Assembly (NCBI GenBank): GCA_958417755.1
Contig: CATZDY010000035.1
Location: forward strand, 1-25,219
DNA length: 25,219 nt
DNA from: an uncultured Peptococcaceae bacterium
Lineage (GTDB): Bacteria; Bacillota; Desulfotomaculia; Desulfotomaculales; Desulfocucumaceae
Reading direction: 5' to 3'
Shown: positions 1 to 7,327 of the stretch, one piece after another
Numbering within the stretch: the first letter of the stretch is position 1
Layout of the letters: each line of letters opens with the position of its first letter
Position numbers and translations under genes: made by a program
Notes under the pieces: model-generated
Database searches by the model: none
Told to the model about the DNA's origin: nothing
What the model saw: only the letters and a program-made list of their open reading frames with translations

Positions 1-141
1 ATCCTTTAAAATATAAAAAAGAGCGCGAAACTGTACTCTTGAAATCCCATAGGTCTTATAGAATTGGTCAAAAGCTAAGTCAGAGAAAGCAATGGCTTCT
101 ACCACATCATCAATGACTTGCATGGTGATGGAATCATACAT
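1..141 (-). CDS. N-terminal part of a probable MarR-type regulator (runs off the window)
   Basis: An open frame of 47 codons reads from an ATG at 141 to the left edge without a stop. A good ribosome binding site (AAGGAGG, about 5 bases upstream) decides the start. The visible peptide begins MYDSITMQVIDD and contains YGISRVQFRALFYIL, which resembles the first helices of MarR-family winged-helix regulators, where the chain leads into the helix-turn-helix. The helix-turn-helix itself is outside the window, so the family call is an inference from a short stretch. A matching promoter lies at 195-223 and a terminator separates the gene from the ComB-like gene upstream, so it is probably transcribed on its own. 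Confidence 0.45.
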   Translation of the reverse strand, partial: MYDSITMQVIDDVVEAIAFSDLAFDQFYKTYGISRVQFRALFYILKD

Positions 142-194
142 AATTTCCTCCTTAAAATGGATAGAATTAATTAGTTAATATATTTACTTTTTAT

Positions 195-223
195 ATGTTA
201 AACTTAATTTTTCTATCTGTCAA
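195..223 (-). promoter_or_regulatory. Sigma-A type promoter for the MarR-like gene
   Basis: On the minus strand a perfect -35 TTGACA (223-218) is followed after 17 bases by TAACAT (200-195), a 4/6 match to the -10 box. The predicted transcript would start near 188 and reach the ATG at 141 after a leader of about 47 bases. Confidence 0.5.
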
Positions 224-253
224 CAAAATTTTTCCTTATATCCCCTGCAATAT

Positions 254-305
254 AAAAAATCCATAAAAGTAGGTTTTAACTCAACCATACTTTTATGGAT
301 TTTTT
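254..305 (-). terminator. Intrinsic terminator after the ComB-like gene (symmetrical)
   Basis: A perfect 18-bp inverted repeat pairs 254-271 with 288-305 around a 16-base loop. The outer six pairs are A/T tracts, so the minus-strand transcript ends in a U run. It lies 15 bases beyond the stop of the ComB-like gene. Its symmetry would also let it stop plus-strand transcription. Confidence 0.8.
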
Positions 306-319
306 GTTTAGGGGATTTT

Positions 320-982
320 TTATCGAAATCGTTCCAATACCAATCCATATATATACTTTGCTGCCAATATATCTTCCATAGAATTCCCACTGGCAGCTAC
401 CAAGGCAATCCCTGCCTGGTATTTTTTTGCTGTTTCCACAGCTCTACGGGCTCCTGTCAATGCTGGCATAGCCCCTTTTTGTTTGCGTGTTCGGGCCACT
501 GTGGCAGTGACTACAGCAGGTGCCTTTGCTTTTATGGCTGCGTCAAATGCAACGCCACCAGTACCCGTAACAGCCAAGACCACCCGGTTCAATATGTTAT
601 CCAGTTTGGAGATTTCTGCTCCTATATTGGGCAATACGGCGCCAATAGAAGCGCCCACAGATGTAATTCCCTGTACAGCATGTTGAGCTGTTGCCAATTG
701 ACTATTCCGCTTTCCTATTCTAGGTTCAGAAACCAAGATGACGTCTGTCTGATGTTCCTGGGCCAATTGTCCTGCTAAAACTCCCATGCCAAAAGGATTT
801 ACAGCCACTGGAGGCATTGCTTTATCAGGAGCTGCACCTAAAACAGCCAATGCCCCTGCTTCTATGGCAGCTTCTGCGGTAGTTGAAAAGTCTATCACAT
901 CAATAATAACAATTACTCTGCCCTCTGCAGCAGCTTCCGCCGCCCCACTGGCGTCAGCGGTTACGATTACAGTTTTACCCAT
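320..982 (-). CDS. ComB-like (2-phosphosulfolactate phosphatase fold) protein, function unknown
   Basis: This 220-aa protein has an N-terminal segment IIDVIDFSTTAEAAIEAGA (residues 26-44) that resembles the opening of ComB (2-phosphosulfolactate phosphatase: VIDV.RASTT...A...GA). Its C-terminal SGNSMEDILAAKYIYGLVL resembles the ComB end (G...EDVLAAG...). Between them are Gly/Ala-rich alternating strands and helices with no signal peptide or membrane segment. The middle of ComB, including the usual NGTRAL region, is only loosely recognisable (GTGGVAFDAA at about 140-149), so I would not claim the phosphatase reaction or coenzyme M synthesis. The ATG start has AAAGGAG 6 bases upstream. The gene appears monocistronic, with a strong terminator behind it and a divergent small ORF upstream. 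Confidence 0.65.
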   Translation of the reverse strand: MGKTVIVTADASGAAEAAAEGRVIVIIDVIDFSTTAEAAIEAGALAVLGAAPDKAMPPVAVNPFGMGVLAGQLAQEHQTDVILVSEPRIGKRNSQLATAQHAVQGITSVGASIGAVLPNIGAEISKLDNILNRVVLAVTGTGGVAFDAAIKAKAPAVVTATVARTRKQKGAMPALTGARRAVETAKKYQAGIALVAASGNSMEDILAAKYIYGLVLERFR

Positions 983-1102
983 TGATTCTCCTTTGTAAAT
1001 AATTATTTCTTATGTTGATATTTTAGTACCCAGTTATAATTCAGATCACGTAAACATAGGATGAAAGAAAACTATACAATTGCGGAGGAAGGTGCCCTTT
1101 CA

Positions 1103-1276
1103 ATGTTTATCATTATGGATAATTGTTTTTATATGCAAGGAAAACCTGCTCAAATTATAGCCATGTTGCAAGATTTACAATATCATTTTTCTACTGTAAA
1201 AGAAATGATAACATATTATCACAATAAACAGCAAATGTACCCCATTGATTGTGGTTATGGGCCAAATATTATTTAA
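1103..1276 (+). CDS. Small hypothetical protein (57 aa)
   Basis: A plus-strand ORF between two minus-strand genes; I do not recognise it. From the ATG at 1103 it encodes 57 aa (MFIIMDNCFYMQGKPAQII...), hydrophobic at the start and then amphipathic helical (IIAMLQDLQYHFSTVKEMITYY). The frame opens earlier, with an ATG at 1061 giving 71 aa. That start has no spaced ribosome binding site, whereas GGAGGAAGGTG at 1084-1094 suits the ATG at 1103. A TATAAT at 1035-1040 could be a -10 box, but no convincing -35 is seen. Its stop overlaps the end of the convergent DUF3866 gene by 8 bases. Codon use looks like a real gene, but no family supports it. Confidence 0.45.
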   Translation: MFIIMDNCFYMQGKPAQIIAMLQDLQYHFSTVKEMITYYHNKQQMYPIDCGYGPNII

Positions 1277-2354
1277 AGCCCAATAAAGAAGATGCATAAA
1301 TACCTGCTGCTCCTGCAGTTAGGAAGAAAGCTTCATCTTCTTGAAAGGTTCGGCCCATGGTGCTTACTTGTAAGGAATATTCAGCTAAAGCAATGGGAGT
1401 GAATGTAGCATCAATTTCTACTATTTTATGCAATGTATCAATATTACTTTCTGCTAACTGTGTGTGGATGATTTGACTTTGTGCCTGTGGTAATAGGGGA
1501 ATAACTACTTCGCAAGGCCTTAAAGCAATTTTGCCCAAGGCGGTTTTCGTGTGATGACTAAGTCCTTTGTGTCTAGTTCTAGGATCACGAAAACTAATTC
1601 TGGGTATGGCGATGGGCTTACCCCCTAAAATACTTACTGCATTGATGATTTCCCCTTGTTCTGTTCCTGTATAGCCATATTCAGAATTTGTTCCCACAAT
1701 GCCTGGTCCCATAAGAACAATGATAATATCCGCTTGGGCCACGCCTTTGGCTGCTAATAAACCGCTGTATATGTTTACTGCCTCTATATCTCCGCCAAAG
1801 GCATGACCGCAAGTAACCACTTGGTGAAGTAAATTTTTTTTACGAAGTTCAGCGATTGTATTGCTGTAATATGCTGGCAAAGCAGCTCCATCAGTCATTA
1901 AATAAGCAATTTTGATTTGACTGCCAGCTAACTTCATTATTGTAGCCACAGCAGGTGCTAACATACTGTGTAAGGTACCAATAATAACTGGTATGCCATT
2001 TAAATCTTTTGTATTTTCAAAGAAAGAATGCAATGGATGGTCCTTTTCTTCCACAGAAAGTACTTTTACTTGGCTAGGAGTATAGCGCAGTTTCATGATA
2101 TGACCTGGTTCTTCGATATCCACTGTGTGATTGGATGCATTGGCCATGACAAAATGCATACCACCTGTTCCTAGTCCTTTATGTACTGCTGTGGTATTCA
2201 ATATAACCCTATCCCCTGGATGAATTGGTCCAGTTAATTCATCATAATTGATCGCTTTTTCAGTAGAAAGTCCAATGTCCACCAATACTTCCGTATAGCC
2301 ATTTCTTGTTGTTTTGATGGCTTGAACCAAACCTTCTCGAATTCGAATATGCAT
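1269..2354 (-). CDS. DUF3866 family protein
   Basis: A 361-aa soluble protein matching my memory of the DUF3866 family: an N-terminal beta-rich part with GDRVILNTTAVHKGLGTGG (about 48-66) and HFVMAN, then an alpha/beta part with YLMTDGAALPAYYS, a GHAFGGDIEAVN segment and MGPGIVGTNSEYGYTG. The family is found in Firmicutes and Actinobacteria and has no established reaction that I know of. The ATG has GGAAAGGA upstream. It lies 52 bases after the M20 peptidase gene in the same direction, with no terminator visible between, so the two are probably cotranscribed. Confidence 0.8.
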   Translation of the reverse strand: MHIRIREGLVQAIKTTRNGYTEVLVDIGLSTEKAINYDELTGPIHPGDRVILNTTAVHKGLGTGGMHFVMANASNHTVDIEEPGHIMKLRYTPSQVKVLSVEEKDHPLHSFFENTKDLNGIPVIIGTLHSMLAPAVATIMKLAGSQIKIAYLMTDGAALPAYYSNTIAELRKKNLLHQVVTCGHAFGGDIEAVNIYSGLLAAKGVAQADIIIVLMGPGIVGTNSEYGYTGTEQGEIINAVSILGGKPIAIPRISFRDPRTRHKGLSHHTKTALGKIALRPCEVVIPLLPQAQSQIIHTQLAESNIDTLHKIVEIDATFTPIALAEYSLQVSTMGRTFQEDEAFFLTAGAAGIYASSLLGFK

Positions 2355-2406
2355 AATTTTCCTTTCCTAATTTCCTATTATCTTTTATGCTGCTTTTATT
2401 TTTTCG

Positions 2407-3546
2407 TTATTCCATATCCTTTTGGGCTACTTGTATAATTTCATATAAATAACGGGCACTATTGAGTAAATCTTGAACCTGAATATATTCTTCAGTGGTA
2501 TGCATTTTTTTCATGCCTATGCCTAGATTGGCCATGGTGATGCCTTTACCATTGAATATATTGGCATCAGAGCCACCCCCGCTTTTTAGCAAATGAGGTT
2601 TTAAGCCCAAGTTTTTCGCTGCAGTAACTGCTATGCAAAGCAGTTTATCATCATTTTTAAGATGAAATCCTGGATAAACGTTTTCAATCACCACGTCCGC
2701 AGTGGTACGATAAGCAGATGCTGCGTTTTTGATAGCTTGAACCATTGCATGGGTTTGGGCTTCTTTTTTTGCTTTCTGAAGGCTTCTTGCTTCTCCTTCA
2801 ATCAGTACAGAATCTGGAACAATATTTGTTGCCTTTCCTCCATTAATAATTCCTATATTGGCTGTTGTTTCTGCGTCCAAACGTCCCAGTTTCATGGCAG
2901 CTATGGCTTTGGAGGCCACAACAATGGCATTGATACCCTCCTCTGGACTTGTACCTGCGTGGGCGGCTTTACCGCGTATGCAAGCAGAAATCGTATCCTG
3001 AAAGGGTGCTTGGATGATGACAGTGCCAGGAGGCCCGTCGGAATCCAGGGCGTAGCCGTAACGCGCTTCTAACCCATTCATTTGAAGGTTTTTTGAGCCA
3101 AACAAGCCGCCTTCTTCCCATACTGTGAATACAATTTCTATGCCACTATGGGGAATTTGATTGGCAATGAAAACCCGCAATGCTTCTAAAATGACAGCAA
3201 TTCCCCCTTTATCGTCTGCTCCTAGAATGGTATCCCCTGCTGAGCGAATGATGCCTTCTGATAAAATAGGTTTTACATTTGTACCAGGTTCAACTGTATC
3301 CATATGGGCGCAAAGCAATAAAGGTTCTCCTGATTGGGTCCCTGGTAATCGGGCAATGAGATTTCCAGTGGTGGTATTGAGCGTTTTTCCTGTGGTATCT
3401 TCCCAAACATTGAGTCCCATATGTTCTAATTCTTTTTTTAAGTAGTCGGCCAGTTTTCTTTCTTTGCCACTTACACTATCTATTTGAACCATAGAAATAA
3501 ATTCCTCTACTAAGCGTTTCTCATTGATTTCAGCCAGTGCTTCCAT
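2407..3546 (-). CDS. M20 family metallopeptidase, tripeptidase T-like (PepT/YqjE type)
   Basis: A 379-aa zinc peptidase. The metal-binding pattern of the M20 family is visible: CAHMDTVEPG (His81 and Asp83), GADDKGG (bridging Asp111), EEGG with the general-base Glu at 144-145, ALDSDGPPG (about 167-174) and a late metal-ligand His in MHTTEE. The ACIRGKAAHAGTSPEEGINA segment marks the dimerisation domain inserted between the two catalytic lobes. Such enzymes release N-terminal residues from small peptides in the cytoplasm; exact specificity cannot be read from the sequence. The ATG at 3546 has AAAGGAGG 7 bases upstream. It follows the kor terminator and leads into the DUF3866 gene. Confidence 0.88.
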   Translation of the reverse strand: MEALAEINEKRLVEEFISMVQIDSVSGKERKLADYLKKELEHMGLNVWEDTTGKTLNTTTGNLIARLPGTQSGEPLLLCAHMDTVEPGTNVKPILSEGIIRSAGDTILGADDKGGIAVILEALRVFIANQIPHSGIEIVFTVWEEGGLFGSKNLQMNGLEARYGYALDSDGPPGTVIIQAPFQDTISACIRGKAAHAGTSPEEGINAIVVASKAIAAMKLGRLDAETTANIGIINGGKATNIVPDSVLIEGEARSLQKAKKEAQTHAMVQAIKNAASAYRTTADVVIENVYPGFHLKNDDKLLCIAVTAAKNLGLKPHLLKSGGGSDANIFNGKGITMANLGIGMKKMHTTEEYIQVQDLLNSARYLYEIIQVAQKDME

Positions 3547-3758
3547 GGCATAACCTCCTTTTCATATGCGAAAGATTCTTCTTGTATTGTACTATGATTT
3601 TTAGTAGGAAAGAATTGATTATCTAAAAAATAGTTTTATCTTTCCCATCTAGATTGATTGGATAAGTGCTTTTTATATTAGCATAACCTTTTCTTTAAAA
3701 TGTTTTCCTTATCCATAATAAAGAAGAATGCCTAATTTTATTACTTTAGCGTTAGTAA

Positions 3759-3805
3759 AAAAGGTGTTTTGTTTGCACAAAATCATGCAAACAAAAACAC
3801 CTTTT
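3759..3805 (-). terminator. Intrinsic terminator of the korDABC operon
   Basis: A long hairpin pairs 3759-3777 with 3786-3805, with one bulged base and an 8-base loop. The A-rich outer left arm becomes a U tract in the minus-strand RNA. It begins 21 bases after the korC stop. Confidence 0.8.
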
Positions 3806-3826
3806 CATAAAAATATATTATGTCAT

Positions 3827-4363
3827 TTATTTTATCAGAGCAAAGCCTGTTTCCAAAGCTTTTCTATTCAAAGGAATCAAGGCATGGCGGTGGGGTGGCA
3901 ATACATCTCGTAATGATTCTTCAACACTGTCAATGGTAGCTACGCCTGTCAATGCAATGAGAGCCCCCAAGATGATATTATTCGCAACCTTTACATTGCC
4001 TAAATCTTCTGCCATTTGATTGGCTGGAATATAGTATGCTTTTACATCTTGACGGGTAATTTTTAAATCAATTAAATCACTATTAACAAAAATAGCTCCT
4101 TGGGGGACCACTGTGGATTCAAATTTTTCCAATGAAGGTCTGTTCATTGCAATGAGAACAGTAGGCTCGCTGACTACTGGAGAGCTGATTGGCTTATCTG
4201 ATATTGATATACCACAATTTGCGGTTCCCCCACGCATTTCTGGTCCATAGGAGGGAATCCATGCAACATATTTGCCTTCTAACATACCTGCTTGGGCTAG
4301 CAGTTGACCTGTGGATAAAACCCCCTGTCCACCAAAACCAGCAATTAAAACACCCTCAAACAT
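3827..4363 (-). CDS. korC: 2-oxoacid:ferredoxin oxidoreductase, gamma subunit
   Basis: A 178-aa catalytic-gamma domain protein (Pfam POR family). The N-terminal GFGGQGVLSTGQLLA (9-23) and PSYGPEMRGGTANC (38-51) are the characteristic motifs. With the other three subunits it makes a cytoplasmic enzyme that oxidatively decarboxylates a 2-oxoacid to the acyl-CoA and reduces ferredoxin. The length is usual for a separate gamma subunit. The ATG has GAGGTGAAAGA upstream. It is the last gene of the operon, 9 bases after korB, and is followed by a strong terminator. Confidence 0.9.
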   Translation of the reverse strand: MFEGVLIAGFGGQGVLSTGQLLAQAGMLEGKYVAWIPSYGPEMRGGTANCGISISDKPISSPVVSEPTVLIAMNRPSLEKFESTVVPQGAIFVNSDLIDLKITRQDVKAYYIPANQMAEDLGNVKVANNIILGALIALTGVATIDSVEESLRDVLPPHRHALIPLNRKALETGFALIK

Positions 4364-4372
4364 TCTTTCACC

Positions 4373-5104
4373 TCATTTTTTAAATTCTCCCAGAGGGTAA
4401 TATGCTACCATGTTTTCTTCTAGCCATTGTAAAGCTTTCACAGGTGGCAAGCCCCAGTTTGTGGGGCAAGCGGAAAGTACCTCTACAATGGAGAAACCTG
4501 TACCTGCCATTTGTACATCAAATGCCGCCCGAATGGCTTTTTTTGCCTTGGCAACATGAGCAGGATTGTGAACAGAAACCCTGGCCACATAGGCGCTTCC
4601 ATCCAATACTGCTAACATTTCACTCATACGCACTGGACAACCATTGATTTCTCTATCTCTGCCATAAGGGGTGGTGGTGGTTACTTGGCCCATTAAAGAA
4701 GTGGGAGCCATTTGGCCGCCAGTCATGGCATAGATGGCATTGTTGATGAAAATGACTGTAAATTTTTCTCCCCGTGCAGCTGCATGTACCACTTCACCAG
4801 TACCAATGGCAGCTAAATCTCCATCACCTTGATAGGTAAAAACCAATCGATCTGGTAAAACCCTTTTGATCCCAGTGGCCACTGCCGGCGCTCTACCATG
4901 GGAAGCCTGGAATGCATCACAATCAAAATAATCACAAGCAAATACAGAACATCCCACAGGTGAAATAGCAATGGTTTTATCGAATATTTGCATTTCATCA
5001 ATGACTTCAGCAATAATTCGGTGGACAATGCCGTGGGTACATCCAGGGCAATAATGCATTGGCATATCTTTTAAAGTTTCAGGCTTTGTGAACACCTTTT
5101 TCAT
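4373..5104 (-). CDS. korB: 2-oxoacid:ferredoxin oxidoreductase, beta (thiamine diphosphate) subunit
   Basis: A 243-aa TPP-binding subunit. CPGCTHG at 19-25, GCSVFACDYF (51-60) and the TPP/Mg2+ signature YQGDGDLAAIGTGE (91-104) through NNAIYAMTGGQ (121-131) are all intact. The start codon overlaps the korA stop by four bases (ATGA), suggesting translational coupling, and GGAGG lies 9 bases upstream. Sequence alone does not say whether the substrate is 2-oxoglutarate or a branched-chain oxoacid. Confidence 0.92.
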   Translation of the reverse strand: MKKVFTKPETLKDMPMHYCPGCTHGIVHRIIAEVIDEMQIFDKTIAISPVGCSVFACDYFDCDAFQASHGRAPAVATGIKRVLPDRLVFTYQGDGDLAAIGTGEVVHAAARGEKFTVIFINNAIYAMTGGQMAPTSLMGQVTTTTPYGRDREINGCPVRMSEMLAVLDGSAYVARVSVHNPAHVAKAKKAIRAAFDVQMAGTGFSIVEVLSACPTNWGLPPVKALQWLEENMVAYYPLGEFKK

Positions 5105-6171
5105 TTCTTTTCACCTCCAGCCAATATCTTCTTTGCTTCTTGATAAATATCTTTTGCCACAGGCATCATGCCACCCACTCTGCCGTAGAAATGTACAGGT
5201 GCCCGCCCAGCTAAAGCCAGCTGAACATCTTCAATCATTTGTCCCATATTCATTTCCACCACAAGAAACTGTTTAGCATGGGGCATCTGAGAAGCATCAA
5301 AGGCTTTGATTGGAAAAGGCCAAAGGGTGATGGGTCGAAGCAAGCCAACCAGAATTCCTTCTGCTCGATACATATCCACCACTGCTTTACAAATTCTAGC
5401 TGAGGTACCGAATGCAACCATGACAAGCTCAGCATCTTCTACCTGATAAGATTCCCAACGTTGTTCAGTTTCGTTGATTAATTTATATTTTTCAAACAAT
5501 TTAATGTTATGTTTTTCACATTCCTCAGGAACAATCTGTAAAGAACTAATGAGATGTTTTTCTTTACGCCCCATGCGCCCTGTGGCTGCCCATGTTTTTT
5601 CAGGAATAATAACCTCTTTTTCATCATCTAATTCCACAGGCTCCATCATCTGCCCCAATACTCCATCTCCCATTAACATAACGGGATTTCGGTATTTATC
5701 AGCCAAATCGAAAGCATCTTTCATTAAATCAATAATTTCTTGCACAGAGGCGGGGGCTAAAACCAACAGCTTATAGTCTCCGTGACCACCGCCCTTGACA
5801 GCTTGAAAATAGTCTGATTGGGCAGGAGCAATATTACCTAAACCAGGACCTCCGCGCATCATATTGACAATCACGCAAGGCAATTCAGCGCCAACCAAAT
5901 AGGATATACCCTCTTGCATTAAACTGATACCTGGTCCAGAGGAAGAGGTCATGACCCTGGCACCTGCTCCAGCAGCGCCAAACACCATATTAATGGATGC
6001 AGTCTCACTCTCAGCTTGTAAATATAGCCCACCCACTGCAGGCATTTTTTTTGCTAAATAGTGGGGTAATTCACTTTGAGGTGTGATGGGATAGCCAAAA
6101 AAATGTCGACAACCTGCCCGGATGGCGCCTTCTCCAATGGCTTCATTTCCTTTCATCAATAATTTAGCCAA
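5101..6171 (-). CDS. korA: 2-oxoacid:ferredoxin oxidoreductase, alpha subunit (KorA/VorB type)
   Basis: A 356-aa alpha subunit carrying the pyrimidine-binding half of the TPP site: KGNEAIGEGAIRAGC (7-21), GYPITPQSE (26-34) and the SSSGPGISLMQEG segment. It is close in style to proteins often annotated as 3-methyl-2-oxobutanoate dehydrogenase subunit VorB, so branched-chain oxoacids are as likely as 2-oxoglutarate. The start is TTG at 6171. GGAGG lies 8 bases upstream, the TTG abuts the korD stop, and the next Met is at residue 6. It shares a four-base overlap with korB. Confidence 0.92.
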   Translation of the reverse strand: MAKLLMKGNEAIGEGAIRAGCRHFFGYPITPQSELPHYLAKKMPAVGGLYLQAESETASINMVFGAAGAGARVMTSSSGPGISLMQEGISYLVGAELPCVIVNMMRGGPGLGNIAPAQSDYFQAVKGGGHGDYKLLVLAPASVQEIIDLMKDAFDLADKYRNPVMLMGDGVLGQMMEPVELDDEKEVIIPEKTWAATGRMGRKEKHLISSLQIVPEECEKHNIKLFEKYKLINETEQRWESYQVEDAELVMVAFGTSARICKAVVDMYRAEGILVGLLRPITLWPFPIKAFDASQMPHAKQFLVVEMNMGQMIEDVQLALAGRAPVHFYGRVGGMMPVAKDIYQEAKKILAGGEKK

Positions 6172-6390
6172 TTATTTCTCCTCCTTTTCCACTTCAATCA
6201 CCAAATCAGGACACATCCGGGCACAAGTAGCACAACCGATACATGTATCCATATTTTCAGGTTCCACTGTGGCTGGATGGAATCCCATGCTGTTAATGTG
6301 GTCAGCCATTGTAATAATCCCCTTGGGGCAAAACGTTTTACAAAGCTCACACCCCTTACAGCGATTTTCTCTAAAGGTTACCCTTGCCAA
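6172..6390 (-). CDS. korD: 2-oxoacid:ferredoxin oxidoreductase, delta (2x[4Fe-4S] ferredoxin) subunit
   Basis: A 72-aa ferredoxin-like subunit with two complete CxxCxxCxxxCP clusters (Cys 11, 14, 17, 21 and 50, 53, 56, 60), which carry electrons from the catalytic subunits. I place the start at the TTG at 6390: GGGAGGG lies 6-7 bases upstream, and the resulting MARVTFRENRCKGCELC is the usual beginning of this subunit. An in-frame ATG at 6414 would add eight residues, would have no ribosome binding site, and would put the good one inside the gene. It is the first gene of the operon. Confidence 0.9.
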   Translation of the reverse strand: MARVTFRENRCKGCELCKTFCPKGIITMADHINSMGFHPATVEPENMDTCIGCATCARMCPDLVIEVEKEEK

Positions 6391-6426
6391 TATAGTCCCT
6401 CCCAACTGGTTCATTTAAAATAACAC

Positions 6427-6456
6427 AATATATCATGTAACATGATGAAATGTATA
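6427..6456 (-). promoter_or_regulatory. Possible kor operon promoter with overlapping palindrome
   Basis: On the minus strand TATACA (6456-6451) and TATATT (6432-6427) are 18 bases apart and sit about 36 bases before the korD start. The spacer holds a perfect 15-base palindrome, ATCATGT-A-ACATGAT (6432-6446), which could be an operator. The -35 match is only 4/6, so this is tentative. Confidence 0.35.
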
Positions 6457-6505
6457 CAACATTTTCATGATACAAATGATTTTTTATTGCAACAATATTC
6501 AGTTT

Positions 6506-7189
6506 TTACCAAGGTGGCTGCATGAATAATTCTAAGGGCATCAAAGGTACTTGGTTTGATAGATGGCTACGCAGTGTTGGTATTAAATTTGCTGTTGCTC
6601 CGATAAAAGCAATGGGTAAGCCCAAATGTAAGGAAACTTCTTCTAATATTTTTTGTCCTTCTATAATAGTGGATACAGTGGTTAAATTTGGACCTAAATT
6701 GGTGTTATTTACCAATGCTGTAACCTTTAAGCCAGCAGCTTTTTCAATTTCATGTAACATATTGATTACCTTATGCGCTGTTTGGGTAAATGGTCTACAG
6801 GCATTGACCACAAAAAAAAGTTCGTAAGAAGTGGGAAAAAACAAATCAGCAAATCGTCCCAATACCGTGGCTCCTACATCGTCACCACCCACATCAAAAA
6901 TACTATAGAGTTCTTGATTTTCAAAAACTCCTTTTATTTTTGGTGACAAAGCAGGTACATCAGCTCCAGCTAAGGCTCCTTCTGGGCTTATGACCTTCAG
7001 CCCTCTTTGCAACAATTGCTCCCGTACCAATCTGGTTCTAAAATAGGGATTAATGATATCTAAATCCACAATGGTGGCATGATATCCCCGTTTTTGTATT
7101 CCTAAGGCATAGTTAATAGCCAATTCAGTTTTGCCACTTCCCAAATTGCCTATAAAAAGGGTAATTCTTTTTTCTTTTTTTTGCATCAT
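6506..7189 (-). CDS. P-loop NTPase of unknown role next to the kor operon
   Basis: A 227-aa soluble protein with an N-terminal Walker A loop, GNLGSGKTE (about 14-22), a Walker-B-like IVDLDIINPYFR, a second acidic strand FDVGGDDVG and an NKxD-like VNNTNLG. This is the plan of SIMIBI/MinD-like ATPases or GTPases. I do not know its function. The frame can be extended to a TTG at 7201, but that codon has its only purine-rich run directly against it. I prefer the ATG at 7189 (GGCGGG upstream, poor), with the ATG at 7186 also possible. It ends 116 bases before korD, reads in the same direction, and has a hairpin and a possible promoter upstream. Confidence 0.75.
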   Translation of the reverse strand: MMQKKEKRITLFIGNLGSGKTELAINYALGIQKRGYHATIVDLDIINPYFRTRLVREQLLQRGLKVISPEGALAGADVPALSPKIKGVFENQELYSIFDVGGDDVGATVLGRFADLFFPTSYELFFVVNACRPFTQTAHKVINMLHEIEKAAGLKVTALVNNTNLGPNLTTVSTIIEGQKILEEVSLHLGLPIAFIGATANLIPTLRSHLSNQVPLMPLELFMQPPW

Positions 7190-7207
7190 ATTCCCGCCCA
7201 ATCCCTA

Positions 7208-7251
7208 AAACAAATAAGGCCAGACCAGTCATCCCATTTCCGGTCCGGCTT
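7208..7251 (-). terminator. Hairpin terminator or attenuator between the MraY-like and P-loop genes
   Basis: The arms 7216-7226 and 7242-7251 pair (GC-rich, one bulge, one G-U pair) and are followed on the minus strand by a U-rich ATTTGTTTT. It could end the steA-to-MraY-like transcript. It also sits downstream of a possible promoter (7280-7308) and only about 20 bases before the P-loop gene, so it could act there as an attenuator. Confidence 0.55.
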
Positions 7252-7279
7252 TTATGATATTGAACATACATTTATAATG

Positions 7280-7308
7280 TTTATATTGCTTTTATTTTCG
7301 CCACACAA
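7280..7308 (-). promoter_or_regulatory. Possible promoter for the P-loop NTPase gene
   Basis: On the minus strand TTGTGT (7308-7303) is followed after 17 bases by TATAAA (7285-7280), a 5/6 -10 box. A transcript starting near 7273 would run through the hairpin at 7251-7208 before reaching the ATG at 7189. Confidence 0.35.
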
Positions 7309-7327
7309 TGACAATTTCCTGCATGAT

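Noticed and set aside
2662..3072. 136-aa plus-strand ORF within the M20 peptidase region
   Set aside because: It is the antisense shadow of the peptidase gene, rich in Cys and Phe, with no domain.
3728..3913. 61-aa plus-strand ORF after korC
   Set aside because: It runs through the kor terminator hairpin and into korC antisense, with no ribosome binding site.
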